57,900 nucleotides of DNA, from positions 1-57,900 of the forward strand of contig JACUUF010000009.1 of NCBI GenBank assembly GCA_014859465.1, written 5' to 3'. The notes under the pieces are model-generated. The model was not told the DNA's origin. It did not search any database and saw nothing but the letters and a program-made list of their open reading frames with translations. Shown here piece by piece: positions 46,014-55,614 of the stretch. The translations under genes and the position numbers were made by a program. Source of the DNA: Methyloprofundus sp. GTDB taxonomy: Bacteria; Pseudomonadota; Gammaproteobacteria; Methylococcales; Methylomonadaceae. Position 1 is the first letter of the stretch, and the number at the start of each line of letters is the position of its first letter.

Positions 46014-46402
46014 CGTGCTTTTAAATCCAAAGAAGCTGAATTAATGCAATAACGCCGCCCTGTTGGTGCCGGCCCGTCGTCAAAAACATGTCCCAAATGC
46101 GCATCACAGGCGCTACAAACGACTTCAACGCGACGCATGCCATGAGCATTATCAATCACTTCTTTGACAGTATTTTCAGACACTATATCGGAAAAACTAG
46201 GCCAGCCTGTCCCTGAGTTATATTTACTGCTTGAATCAAATAAATCCTGACCACAACAACTGCAGCGATACACGCCGTCCGTTTTACAATCAACATATTT
46301 ACCGGTAAAAGGCGGTTCTGTAGCGCTACAGCGGCACACATCAAATTGCTCCGGCGTTAATTTTTCACGCCATTGCTCATCGCTTAGTTTTACATCAGTC
46401 AT
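46010..46402 (-). CDS. msrB: peptide-methionine (R)-S-oxide reductase
   Basis: Reduces methionine-R-sulfoxide in proteins. The 130-residue length is typical of MsrB. Structural zinc is bound by two CxxC pairs (CSCCGQ and CSACDAH). SGTGWPSF and HLGHVFDDGPAPTGRRYCINS carry the active site, with the nucleophilic cysteine in RYCIN. Overlap with apeB suggests a two-gene protein-maintenance operon. Confidence 0.96.
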   Translation of the reverse strand: MTDVKLSDEQWREKLTPEQFDVCRCSATEPPFTGKYVDCKTDGVYRCSCCGQDLFDSSSKYNSGTGWPSFSDIVSENTVKEVIDNAHGMRRVEVVCSACDAHLGHVFDDGPAPTGRRYCINSASLDLKAR

Positions 46403-46556
46403 ATTCGTTTACCTATTAGATTTGTAATTATATGAAAACAGCTTAGCATTTTATAACAGGCCTGAAAACACCGAGAAAAACTATGCCAACTCGGGATTCT
46501 CAGTGCTTTCATTTTTTCGCATAGATAGCTAATTCTTAATTGCTAAAGGCTCATTG

Positions 46557-48086
46557 CTAAGCCGATAAATGCCTTAAGCGCAGTCCAGACAACAATAAAA
46601 CAACAGCATATAGCGCCCCCCCGAAACCAACCCACATAGCCAAATTAAGTGCCCGCTCCTTTAATCCCCAAGTCAACCACAAATGGATATCCACACCATG
46701 GTATAACAACGCCGTCATTGAAGCGGTCGCCAAAATAATACGTAATATATAGATACGCCAGCCCCTAGATGGCAAATACACGCCAGACTTTAACAAAGCA
46801 AAGAATAACAAACTGGCATTAAAAAAAGCACCCAGAGAAGTCGCCAAGGCAAGTCCAGCATGAGCCAAGGGAAAAACCAAAATAAGATTGAATGCCATAT
46901 TAGCGATCATGGCATAAATACCAAAACGCACCGGTGTTTTCATATCTTTACGCGAGGTAAATCCTGGCACCAAGACTTTGACTAAAATAAAGCCTAACAA
47001 ACCCAGTGAATAAGCCATTAAACTGCGCCCAGCCATAGTCACATCATGAGCGCCAAACTCATTATATTGAAATAAAGTTGAGACCATCGGCTCAGCTAGC
47101 ATCATTAATCCTAATGAAGCCGGCGCACCAATTAACAGCACTAATTTCAAACCCCAATCTAATGATTTAGAAAAAGATTCTTTATCATCTGCGGCATGAT
47201 TTTTAGATAAGCTCGGCAAAATCACTGTTGCCAAAGCAATACCAAAAATCCCCAAGGGAAACTCCACCAAGCGATCTGAGTAATACAACCAAGAAACGCT
47301 GCCTGTTGCTAAAAATGAAGCAATCAAAGTATCTAATAATAAATTAATTTGAGTAATCGACACGCCAAATAAAGCCGGCACCATCAGCTTTAAAATATGC
47401 TTTACCCCTGGGTCTTTAAATCCAAAATGTAAACGCGGCAGCAAGCCCAAACGGTACAAAGCAGGAAATTGAAACGCCAATTGCACCACACCCGCAAAAA
47501 AAACGCCCCAAGCCAAGGCAACCACAGGTTTATCCATTAACGGCGCAAGCCAAATTGCTGCGCCAATCATGCATAAATTAAGAAATACAGGGGTAAATGA
47601 GGGAATGGCAAATTTACCAAAAGAATTTAAAATTCCGCCCGCAAAAGCCACTGAAGAAATAAAAAATAAATACGGAAAGGTAATGCCTAACATCTGCACA
47701 GCTAAATCATACTGTTCGCCTTGCCAGGCAAACCCTGGGGCAAAAAGCATAATCAAATAGGGTGCGGCCAACATCCCAACAATAGTCGTTAGCATTAGAA
47801 TGATTGCTAGCGTACCCGCAGTACGATCAATAAAATTACGTAACGCCTCTTGGCTGCCCTGTTCTTTATAATCTGATAACACAGGCACAAAAGATTGGGA
47901 AAATGCCCCTTCAGCAAATAAACGACGCAAAAAATTAGGAATTTTAAAAGCCACAAAAAAAGCATCCGTACCCGAATCAGCACCAAAAATTCGGGCAATC
48001 ATCATATCGCGAATAAAACCTAAAATACGTGAAATCATCGTCATGCTACTGACGATAGCGGTTGATTTAAAAAGTTTACGGCTCAA
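46557..48086 (-). CDS. murJ: lipid II flippase MurJ
   Basis: Flips the peptidoglycan precursor lipid II across the inner membrane. The 509-residue protein has about 14 hydrophobic helices and the MurJ N-terminus (STAIVSSMTMISRILGFIRD), followed by the family stretches RLFAEGAFSQSFVPVLSDYK and FYSRKDMKTPVR-like TSRKDMKTPVR. It is divergent from rpsT, the common arrangement in gammaproteobacteria. The intergenic 93 bp carry both promoters. Downstream is a 154-bp spacer before msrB with no clear terminator. Confidence 0.95.
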   Translation of the reverse strand: MSRKLFKSTAIVSSMTMISRILGFIRDMMIARIFGADSGTDAFFVAFKIPNFLRRLFAEGAFSQSFVPVLSDYKEQGSQEALRNFIDRTAGTLAIILMLTTIVGMLAAPYLIMLFAPGFAWQGEQYDLAVQMLGITFPYLFFISSVAFAGGILNSFGKFAIPSFTPVFLNLCMIGAAIWLAPLMDKPVVALAWGVFFAGVVQLAFQFPALYRLGLLPRLHFGFKDPGVKHILKLMVPALFGVSITQINLLLDTLIASFLATGSVSWLYYSDRLVEFPLGIFGIALATVILPSLSKNHAADDKESFSKSLDWGLKLVLLIGAPASLGLMMLAEPMVSTLFQYNEFGAHDVTMAGRSLMAYSLGLLGFILVKVLVPGFTSRKDMKTPVRFGIYAMIANMAFNLILVFPLAHAGLALATSLGAFFNASLLFFALLKSGVYLPSRGWRIYILRIILATASMTALLYHGVDIHLWLTWGLKERALNLAMWVGFGGALYAVVLLLSGLRLRHLSA

Positions 48087-48111
48087 GGCTTAAATCCCTG
48101 TGATTAAAGAT

Positions 48112-48140
48112 TTGACAATCATATCATTTAACAGGAAAAT
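48112..48140 (+). promoter_or_regulatory. sigma-70 type promoter of rpsT
   Basis: A perfect TTGACA (48112-48117) is followed after 17 bp by GAAAAT (48135-48140), a weak -10. Transcription would start about 33 nt before the rpsT ATG. Confidence 0.5.
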
Positions 48141-48179
48141 GGAGACCTTAAAAATATTTAACGCAATAACCGAGGCATC

Positions 48180-48443
48180 ATGGCTAATTCAGCTCAAGCA
48201 AAAAAACGTGCACGTCAGGCAGAAGTCAGTCGCATCCGTAACACTGGACAGCGTAGCAACCTACGTACATTCATCAAAAAAGTTCTTGCTGCAGTAGATT
48301 CTGGCGACGTAGAAAAAGCAACAGCGGCTTACGCCACAGCTGTTCCAGTTATCGACTCAGCAGTTAACAAAGGCCTTATTCATAAGAATAAAGCAGCAAG
48401 AAGTAAAAGCAGATTAAACAACAAAGTCCGCGCAATGGTTTAA
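48180..48443 (+). CDS. rpsT: 30S ribosomal protein S20
   Basis: An 87-residue, lysine/arginine/alanine-rich primary 16S rRNA-binding protein. The N-terminal [15 protein letters not shown], the [11 protein letters not shown] helix and the C-terminal [17 protein letters not shown] are typical of bS20. ATG start with GAGG upstream; E. coli rpsT uses UUG. A long terminator follows 25 nt downstream, and murJ is divergent. Confidence 0.97.
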   Translation: MANSAQAKKRARQAEVSRIRNTGQRSNLRTFIKKVLAAVDSGDVEKATAAYATAVPVIDSAVNKGLIHKNKAARSKSRLNNKVRAMV

Positions 48444-48467
48444 TTAAGCCCTTTTCGGATTAACAAA

Positions 48468-48509
48468 AATACCAGACAGCCTTTATTAAGGCTGATCTGG
48501 TATTTTTTT
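48468..48509 (+). terminator. Rho-independent terminator of rpsT
   Basis: AATACCAGACAGCCTT pairs with AAGGCTG-A-TCTGGTATT (16 bp with one bulged A, loop TATT), followed by seven Ts. It is one of the clearest terminators of the window. Confidence 0.93.
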
Positions 48510-48599
48510 GCCTAAAATTCAACACAGCGTCTACACACAGTACAAATCCCCTGCAACTCCGTATATACTTGCCTAACCTCTTATTCACTAGGACTCACT

Positions 48600-49616
48600 A
48601 TGCCTACATCAAATAAATTGCGCTGGGGAATACTTGGCGCAGCACGCATCAACCAACAGCTTATGCCCGCCATAGTCGCCGCAAAAAATAGCGAACTGAC
48701 CGCCATTTCCAGTCGCAGAGCAGGTGCAGCCGAAGCCACTCTTAAAGAATACGCGCCTCAGGAAAAACAGACACGCATTTACAATGACCCTGCCGAACTA
48801 CTCAAAGATCCCGATATAGACGTAGTCTACATTCCTTTGGCAAGCCAAGACCATGCACAATGGACCTTGCGCGCTATAGAACACGGCAAACACGTACTCT
48901 GCGAAAAACCTATGGCGCTGAGCGTTGCCGACATAGAAAAAATAGAGCTTGCTGCAAAAAAACACAAGACTTACGTTATGGAAGGCTTTATGTACCGCTT
49001 CCACCCCCAACATCAACGCATTCAAGAAATTATCAACGCCGGCACAATTGGCGCAGTACGCTCAGTACGCACTTGCTTCGCCTACCCTATGCAGCCAGCA
49101 CGCCTATATCGCATAGATCGTAATATTTCCCAAGGCGGTGGCGCTATGTGGGACATCGGCTGCTATGCAATACATACTGCTCGACTTTATTTTGGTAGCA
49201 CTCAAGCTCAAGCTGTTACCTCCTTAGCCAAATATAATGCCGATGGCGCAGACCTTAGCAGCAGTGGAATTATTGATTTTGGCGATGGTAAATACGCACA
49301 ATTCAGCTTTAGCTTTGAACACACACGGCGCGCCGAATACGAAATTATCGGCACCCAGGGTGGATTAAAATGCCATAACGTATGGGCCAAACAAGCAGAA
49401 GAACCAATCATCTCCTGGTGGACTGATAGCGGTGAACAGCGCACAGTAACCCTGGAAACAGCCAATCACTTTCAACTCGAAGTAGAGCACTTTTCGGACT
49501 GCATACTCAATCAGCTCCCGCCAAAACTTTCGCTACAGGACGCAAAAGATAATTGCGCAATTATCACTGCCGCCTTGCAATCAGCAGAACTAGGAAAAAC
49601 CATACAACTCAAATAA
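48600..49616 (+). CDS. Gfo/Idh/MocA family NAD(P)-dependent oxidoreductase
   Basis: A 338-residue dehydrogenase-like protein. The N-terminal Rossmann fold shows WGILGAARINQQL (GxGxx-type with Ala) and the EKP motif CEKPMAL at about residues 100-106, whose Lys is catalytic in the family. The C-terminal alpha/beta domain contains GGGAMWDIGCYAIHTARLYFG, as in dimeric-dihydrodiol/xylose-dehydrogenase-like members. The substrate, likely a sugar or polyol, cannot be told. It follows the rpsT terminator and is monocistronic. Confidence 0.85.
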   Translation: MPTSNKLRWGILGAARINQQLMPAIVAAKNSELTAISSRRAGAAEATLKEYAPQEKQTRIYNDPAELLKDPDIDVVYIPLASQDHAQWTLRAIEHGKHVLCEKPMALSVADIEKIELAAKKHKTYVMEGFMYRFHPQHQRIQEIINAGTIGAVRSVRTCFAYPMQPARLYRIDRNISQGGGAMWDIGCYAIHTARLYFGSTQAQAVTSLAKYNADGADLSSSGIIDFGDGKYAQFSFSFEHTRRAEYEIIGTQGGLKCHNVWAKQAEEPIISWWTDSGEQRTVTLETANHFQLEVEHFSDCILNQLPPKLSLQDAKDNCAIITAALQSAELGKTIQLK

Positions 49617-49660
49617 CACGACAAGATAAGGAATAAGACGCTAACAACTTGAGCAGGAGT

Positions 49661-49720
49661 AAAAAACTTTAGTTTTTTGTCAGGCACAGCAATAACTAAA
49701 GCTATTGCTGTGCCTGACAA
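49661..49720. repeat. tandem hairpins with loop complementarity
   Basis: TTGTCAGGCACAGCAATA and its exact complement (49677-49694 and 49703-49720) flank an 8-nt loop. The loop region AACTAAAG (49694-49701) is perfectly complementary to CTTTAGTT (49668-49675), just upstream in the first hairpin. The RNA could therefore switch between the two stems or form a pseudoknot. A termination role for the oxidoreductase gene is possible, as the first hairpin ends in six Ts. Confidence 0.55.
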
Positions 49721-49881
49721 ATGTCGAACTTAATAAATGCTCACCCCTAACTCTATAGCCTTAAAATAGGCGCCTTGCCCAACCTCAGAAGGCGCCAACC
49801 AAGAGCACCAGCTCAATAGATAACTTCTTTATTGTAAATTCCACAGCTTACAAATGACAAAATAACTTTTTCATGCTAGCA

Positions 49882-49911
49882 TTGACAAGTTTCTCTGCAT
49901 GAAAATATTAT
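49882..49911 (+). promoter_or_regulatory. sigma-70 type promoter of gltB
   Basis: TTGACA (49882-49887) and TATTAT (49906-49911) are separated by 18 bp, a strong match. Transcription would start near 49918 and give a leader of about 150 nt. Confidence 0.7.
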
Positions 49912-50067
49912 TAATAAGCTACTTTCAAGATCAGCGCCTCTATAAAGCGCAGAACAACAAAAGCAGGCTGTAAATTTTTCACAGTTATTACCTCCAAATT
50001 ACTTTTACTGTTTTAAACGTTAAACAGTTAAAACTAACTATCATTGTTGCTTATACGGGCTGGATGA

Positions 50068-53000
50068 ATGAACAAAAACTCCCCATTAAATAAATCAAAT
50101 CAAATGCTGTATAACGCTGAATCCTCACAAGACAGCTGTGGCGTGGGCTTTATTACCCACAAACAAAGCAAACAAACGCATGATTTATTAAGTAAATCAC
50201 ATGAAGCGCTTTGCACTATCCCCCATCGCGGCGGCATGAGTGCCGAGGGTATTGGTGATGGTGCTGGGGTTAATATTGACCTTTCCCTTAAATTTTTCCG
50301 CAAAGTAACGGGACGAGCAGACCTTGAATTAGGTCAGTTTGGGGTTGCCAATTTTTTCTTCCCAGAAGATCATAGCCACTTCGACTCTGCTGCACTGAAT
50401 TTAGTAGAAGAGCACTTTAAAGAGTATGGCTTACCGATTATAAAGTGGCGCGACATTCCAGTTGACAACAACGTATTGAATGCTGCATCCGTTAAGGCTC
50501 AATTGCCCATTAAACAGGTTATTTTTGGCCGCCCAGTAACACTCTTAAGAGATGCTAGCCATGCTGAATTTGAGCGCTACATCCAAGATGTACTACTCAC
50601 TATTGAAGCAGAAGGCTTTACCCGTCAAGAGCTAGACGGCTTTTACCCGCTCTCCATGAGCTCGCGCACGCAAGTCTACAAAGGTCGCTTAAATTCCTTT
50701 GAAGTTATCCCTTACTTCACTGATTTATACGACAAAGACCACGAAATTAGCACGCTATTTTTCCATACGCGTTTTTCCACCAACACTGCCCCTGCGACCA
50801 TGATGGCCCAGCCATTCCGTTACATGGCGCATAATGGCGAATTAAACACTGACAAGAAAAACCGCTTAAGCGAACAAGCGATTGCCAGACAACATGGAAA
50901 AAATCTCGTTTTTCCTGTTGGCCAATCAGATTCTAGTCGCTTAGATCAGACTTTAGCGCGCCGTATTCATGAAGATAAACTTGATATCATCACCGCTATT
51001 TTAGCGATGATGCCACCCGCCTGGGAAAATGACACAACGCTTTCTGCTGATGTCAAAGCCATGTTGGAATACTTTAGCTTATACGAAGAAAAAAATGACG
51101 GTCCCGCCGCGATAATTTTTAACGACGGCATCCGTGTCGGTGCACGACTTGATCGTTTAGGTCTGCGCCCATTACGCACCGTTGAAACTGAACAATATTT
51201 AGCCGTTATGTCTGAAGCCGGGCAAATCGACTTCCCGTCTAAAGAAGTATTAAAGCGTGGTCGTATTGAAGCCGGTGGCATGATCTATTTTGATCACGAA
51301 ACAGGCAAATCTTACAGCAGCCACGAAGTCATGGAACGCTTAGCGCAAGAAACCGATTATCATGCGCTATTAAAAGCGCGGGCGATTCATTTAGATGACT
51401 TAGAAGCCGTTGAATTTTCGACACTAAATAACCAGCACCCGCTCAATATTGATCAGCAGCACACAGCTTATTCTCTCAACCAAGAAAGCTTCAAGTTTTT
51501 ACTTGACCCTATGCTGAGTACCGGTTTAGAGAAGATTTCGGCCATGGGTTACGGCATTACCCCTAACGCACTATCTGGCGCAGAAGGCGGCATGTCGCGT
51601 TATTTCAGCCAACGCTTTGCTCAAGTCACCAATCCACCGCTAGATTCTTTACGTGAAAGCGATGGCATGACTTTGCGTGTTGCCTTGGGTGCTAAACCCA
51701 CTTTTTCTGCGGTAACGAGCAAGCAATTAGTTATTAATTCGCCGATTTTACAACGTACACAGCTAGAGCAGATACGCAAACAAAATACCGTTAGCGTCAT
51801 CACCCTTGATGCTTTGTACACACCAGACATAGAAGATGCAGCGCAAAATGAAAAAAATCTAATCCAAGCCTTAACCAAGGTTTGCAATCAAGTAGGCGAG
51901 GCTGCCAAAGCAAATACTGGCATCATTATTCTTAGTGATATTAATATCAGCCAGGAAAAAGCCGCTATCCCGGCACTATTATTAATTTCTGCTGCCAACC
52001 AGCACTTAGTCAAAGAAGGCTTGCGCTTTAATTCTTCACTGATCTCCGAAACAGGGCAAGCAGTGAGCCCGCATGATATTGCTACTATTTTAGGTTTTGG
52101 TGCGTCAGCCATTTGCCCATTAAGTGTACATAACCGCGTTATCTCGCAATACAGCGAAGATAAACAGCAAAAAGCACTCGACAGTTATCAAAAAGCGGTA
52201 GAAAAATCGCTGATGAAAACCATGGGAAAATTTGGCTTATGTACAGCAGAAAGTTATATAGGCGGTGAATTCTTCGAGTCTAATTATATTGATACTGATG
52301 AGCCAAAACTAAAAGCTTATTTTCCAAACATTAATTCTTCTGTGGGTGGTGTACGTTTTGCTGATATTGCTGCGAGCGCAACGCAATGGCATCACAAAGC
52401 TTTAAGTGTCAACACTGAAAGCGATATTCCATTCCTAGGCTTGTTCAAAGAGCGTAATGAAGGTGCGGGACATACTTTTGGTAATACCTCGGTACGTGAA
52501 TACATTCACATGACCGACGAAGATATTCTGTATATCAATCAGGAAAAATCGCCAGAAGTTAGCGACAAAGCTTATGCTGATTTTGGCTACGAAAAACGTA
52601 CGCCCGAACAAATTGATCATTTCGGTATTACCCCAGCCTATCGTAATTTCACACGCATTTTAATGGCAGAGCGCGATAGTCGCCCTGCTGCTTTGCGTGA
52701 TGTGATGAGTTACCCAGCGGATATTTCGCGCGCCAAAGAAATTGCTGAATTTGATGCGATTTTAGGCAAGCAAAATATCCATGGCAATATTAATTTCAGT
52801 ATTCGCGGTTTAAGCGCTGAACAAAAAGAAAACAGCGTTGTCATTAGTTTAACTAACAATAGCTCTAAACAACGCCTAGATAACTTAGCGGCGCATTTTA
52901 AGGCACGCTTTGCTGAGGCCATCACTTTGCACATGGCGGATAATGGCATTGCAGTGAGCTTTAGCGATGCGGATAGTGTTGTTGCTCATTATTTCAAAAA

Positions 53001-55530
53001 TATTGTTAGTACTCGTAACGCGATTACGCTAAATGATGTTCAGCCTGCTCATGAAATCACAGCAACTTTAGCTTCTGGCGCAATGAGTCATGGCGCATTA
53101 TTAGCTGAAGCTCATGAAGCCGTCGCGCAAGGTACTAATATTGCCGGCGCAATGAGCAACTCAGGCGAAGGTGGCGAGCATTCCAGTCGTTACAACACCA
53201 TTAAATCAAGTAAGATCAAACAATTTGCTTCCGGCCGTTTTGGCGTTTGGGTTGGTTATTTGGCTGATTTAAATATCGAAGAAATTGAAATTAAAATCGC
53301 TCAAGGCGCGAAACCGGGCGAAGGTGGCCAACTACCTGCCGCTAAAGTTTCCGTAGAAATTGCCGCGGCACGAGGCGGCACACCCAAAGTTGAGTTAATC
53401 AGTCCCCCGCCGCATCATGATACTTATTCAATTGAAGATCTAGGTCAATTAATTCACGATGCTAAAGCGGCACGGGTAAGAGTTGTCGTTAAACTGGTGT
53501 CTTCAGAAGGGATTGGCACAATTGCCGTGGGTGTTGCTAAAGCGGGCGCTGATGTGATTAACGTTGCAGGTAATACCGGTGGCACAGGTGCTGCCGCAGT
53601 AACTAGCTTGAAAAACACCGGTCGTTCACCAGAAATTGGTATTGCTGAAGTACATCAAGCACTTGCTGCCAATGGTTTGCGCGACAAAGTGATTTTACGT
53701 TGTAGTGCGGCCCATCAAAATGGTTCTGATGTGGTTAAATCAGCCATCTTAGGGGGCGACTCTTTTGAGTTTGGCACGACAGCATTAATGATGCTACGTT
53801 GCGTGATGGCGAAAAATTGCAATATTCGCTGTCCAGCCGGTTTAACTACCATTCACGAAGAGTTCAAAGGCGACCCGCGTGTTTTAGCGCAATACTTTAT
53901 GAACTTAGCACATGAAGTGCGTGAGATTTTGGCCGCTTTAGGTTATCAAAGTCTTGCTGAAATTCGTGGACAAACCCACTTATTGCATTTAATTAATCAT
54001 CCATGCATGGTCGGCCAACTGGACTTCACTAAATTATTACATCATGTTGATGTGGTTAAAGTGGATAACCCTGTTTACCTAGAAGCCAATTTTTCTATCG
54101 ATGATAAAATCATCGAACAGTTTAAAGCAGAATTTATTGATGGCAAACAGCAACAAGTTATTGTTGAAGGACCTGAGTTTAAACTTAACAACTGCAATAA
54201 AACAGTGGGCGGGCAAGCGGCAGTTGATATAGAGCGCTTACTCGCTTATCAATTAAGCGATCAACAACTTGCACAACACACCAAAATTTATACTAACCAG
54301 CATAAGCGCCGTTATTTAGCCCCTGATACGCTAATTGTGCGCACACATGGCTCGGCTGGGCAGAGCTATGCCGCATTCAATAATGATGGCATGCGCATGG
54401 AGCACACCGGTACTTGCAATGATGGCGTAGGCAAATCAGCCTCTGGCGGTACGATTATTGTATTGTCACCCGGTGGTGGCCATAAAGTGCCGGGGGAAAA
54501 CGTCTTAGTCGGTAATTTCACTTTATTTGGCGCTACCGGTGGTAAAGCGTTTATTAATGGTGAAGCTGGCGACCGATTTGCGGTGCGTAACTCTGGCGCT
54601 ATGGCAGTTGTCGAAGGTGTGGGCGACTTTGCCTGCGAATATATGACTAACGGTGCGATACTTAATATCGGTACTTTTGGTAAAGGTTTCTGCAATGGCA
54701 TGTCAGGTGGTAATGCTTACCAATATGACCCTGAGAATAAACTAGAACATCTTTATGACGCATCTTCAGTGGAAATCAGAGCTTTAACCGAAGATAGCGA
54801 TACCGCACGTGCGCATGAGCAATTTGTTATCTACATGTTAGAACAACATGCAGAATATGCCGAATCGAGTGTTGCCCAGCATTTACTGGATAATTGGGCG
54901 ACAACGCGCAAATACTTTAAATTTGCGGTTCCGCTTTGGTTATACAAAACACAAACGGCCGAATATTTAGCTAAATCAGTTGACCGTAAAACGATGATTG
55001 AAGAGCTGGCAGTAGACCAAGCACAGCAACAAATCAATCAAGTTCAACAGGCTTACTTACAGAACTCGGTGCTCTTTGATGGCTTAACACCTTCTTATGG
55101 CGAAACTGATAGCTTATTGGCGTTTAAATTGATTAATAGCTTTGCGGTACTCAATAAAGCGACCCAAATTGCTGCGGCACAAGTTCAAAGTGAAGCAGAA
55201 ACAGAACTCGTAGCACAACGCTTAATCACGACTAAAGCAAGAAAACTACAAGACACTTTAGTCAAAGAAGCGCGTGAAGCTTATGCTAATTACAATGACG
55301 CGCAAATGGCCATTTTATTAGCTAATAAGCGTTTAAATGATTATAAGCAAGCCTTGATTTTACGTGACGTACAAAGTACTTATTCGCTAGGCTCAACCAA
55401 CTGGATTATTGAACAAACAGCGATTAATACTCAGGCACTTATTGATATTCCTAGCGTAGATGAATATTTAGCCGCACTGAATAGCCAAACAGTTATTCAA
55501 GACATGATAAAAACCAAAGAAGCTGCATAA
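50068..55530 (+). CDS. gltB: glutamate synthase large subunit, long form with C-terminal extension
   Basis: Makes glutamate from glutamine and 2-oxoglutarate. Domains in order: class II amidotransferase with a 23-residue propeptide exposing Cys24 (SQDSCGVGFI), then a central domain, the FMN-binding synthase domain (QGAKPGEGGQLPAAKVS and SPPPHHDTYSIEDL) with [3Fe-4S] cysteines, and the GXGXG beta-helix (GGTIIVLSPGGG to about residue 1550). About 260 extra residues end the protein, helical and rich in Gln/Ala, with no family I recognise. At 1820 residues it is far longer than usual (about 1500). Cluster cysteines 1245, 1251 and 1255 are spaced 5 and 3, whereas I recall 5 and 4 in classical GltB. 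No gltD follows; a diflavin reductase does. Confidence 0.92.
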   Translation: MNKNSPLNKSNQMLYNAESSQDSCGVGFITHKQSKQTHDLLSKSHEALCTIPHRGGMSAEGIGDGAGVNIDLSLKFFRKVTGRADLELGQFGVANFFFPEDHSHFDSAALNLVEEHFKEYGLPIIKWRDIPVDNNVLNAASVKAQLPIKQVIFGRPVTLLRDASHAEFERYIQDVLLTIEAEGFTRQELDGFYPLSMSSRTQVYKGRLNSFEVIPYFTDLYDKDHEISTLFFHTRFSTNTAPATMMAQPFRYMAHNGELNTDKKNRLSEQAIARQHGKNLVFPVGQSDSSRLDQTLARRIHEDKLDIITAILAMMPPAWENDTTLSADVKAMLEYFSLYEEKNDGPAAIIFNDGIRVGARLDRLGLRPLRTVETEQYLAVMSEAGQIDFPSKEVLKRGRIEAGGMIYFDHETGKSYSSHEVMERLAQETDYHALLKARAIHLDDLEAVEFSTLNNQHPLNIDQQHTAYSLNQESFKFLLDPMLSTGLEKISAMGYGITPNALSGAEGGMSRYFSQRFAQVTNPPLDSLRESDGMTLRVALGAKPTFSAVTSKQLVINSPILQRTQLEQIRKQNTVSVITLDALYTPDIEDAAQNEKNLIQALTKVCNQVGEAAKANTGIIILSDINISQEKAAIPALLLISAANQHLVKEGLRFNSSLISETGQAVSPHDIATILGFGASAICPLSVHNRVISQYSEDKQQKALDSYQKAVEKSLMKTMGKFGLCTAESYIGGEFFESNYIDTDEPKLKAYFPNINSSVGGVRFADIAASATQWHHKALSVNTESDIPFLGLFKERNEGAGHTFGNTSVREYIHMTDEDILYINQEKSPEVSDKAYADFGYEKRTPEQIDHFGITPAYRNFTRILMAERDSRPAALRDVMSYPADISRAKEIAEFDAILGKQNIHGNINFSIRGLSAEQKENSVVISLTNNSSKQRLDNLAAHFKARFAEAITLHMADNGIAVSFSDADSVVAHYFKNIVSTRNAITLNDVQPAHEITATLASGAMSHGALLAEAHEAVAQGTNIAGAMSNSGEGGEHSSRYNTIKSSKIKQFASGRFGVWVGYLADLNIEEIEIKIAQGAKPGEGGQLPAAKVSVEIAAARGGTPKVELISPPPHHDTYSIEDLGQLIHDAKAARVRVVVKLVSSEGIGTIAVGVAKAGADVINVAGNTGGTGAAAVTSLKNTGRSPEIGIAEVHQALAANGLRDKVILRCSAAHQNGSDVVKSAILGGDSFEFGTTALMMLRCVMAKNCNIRCPAGLTTIHEEFKGDPRVLAQYFMNLAHEVREILAALGYQSLAEIRGQTHLLHLINHPCMVGQLDFTKLLHHVDVVKVDNPVYLEANFSIDDKIIEQFKAEFIDGKQQQVIVEGPEFKLNNCNKTVGGQAAVDIERLLAYQLSDQQLAQHTKIYTNQHKRRYLAPDTLIVRTHGSAGQSYAAFNNDGMRMEHTGTCNDGVGKSASGGTIIVLSPGGGHKVPGENVLVGNFTLFGATGGKAFINGEAGDRFAVRNSGAMAVVEGVGDFACEYMTNGAILNIGTFGKGFCNGMSGGNAYQYDPENKLEHLYDASSVEIRALTEDSDTARAHEQFVIYMLEQHAEYAESSVAQHLLDNWATTRKYFKFAVPLWLYKTQTAEYLAKSVDRKTMIEELAVDQAQQQINQVQQAYLQNSVLFDGLTPSYGETDSLLAFKLINSFAVLNKATQIAAAQVQSEAETELVAQRLITTKARKLQDTLVKEAREAYANYNDAQMAILLANKRLNDYKQALILRDVQSTYSLGSTNWIIEQTAINTQALIDIPSVDEYLAALNSQTVIQDMIKTKEAA

Positions 55531-55539
55531 GTGCATAAC

Positions 55540-55566
55540 GGCAGACACATGATTCATGTGCCTGCC
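55540..55566 (+). other. stem-loop between gltB and the diflavin reductase gene
   Basis: GGCAG-A-CACATG and CATGTG-C-CTGCC pair (11 bp, one mismatch) around ATT. No T run follows, so it is more likely an RNA-processing or stability element than a terminator, and the two genes can still share a message. Confidence 0.4.
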
Positions 55567-55614
55567 TCTTCTTATTCTGATACGACTAAATAGAGACCTT
55601 TTAAGAGTAGGCCC

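Larger units (their letters stand above)
49617..50067 (+). other. structured spacer between the oxidoreductase and gltB
   Basis: A 451-base spacer with no gene but dense symmetry. AAAAAACT/AGTTTTTT (49661-49678) is a tight hairpin. A perfect 18-bp inverted repeat follows at 49677-49720. GGCGCCTT/AAGGCGCC lies at 49769-49796. The gltB promoter is at 49882-49911, with a leader of about 150 nt. The leader shows no feature I can name beyond a modest ribosome binding site, CTGGATGA. Confidence 0.5.
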
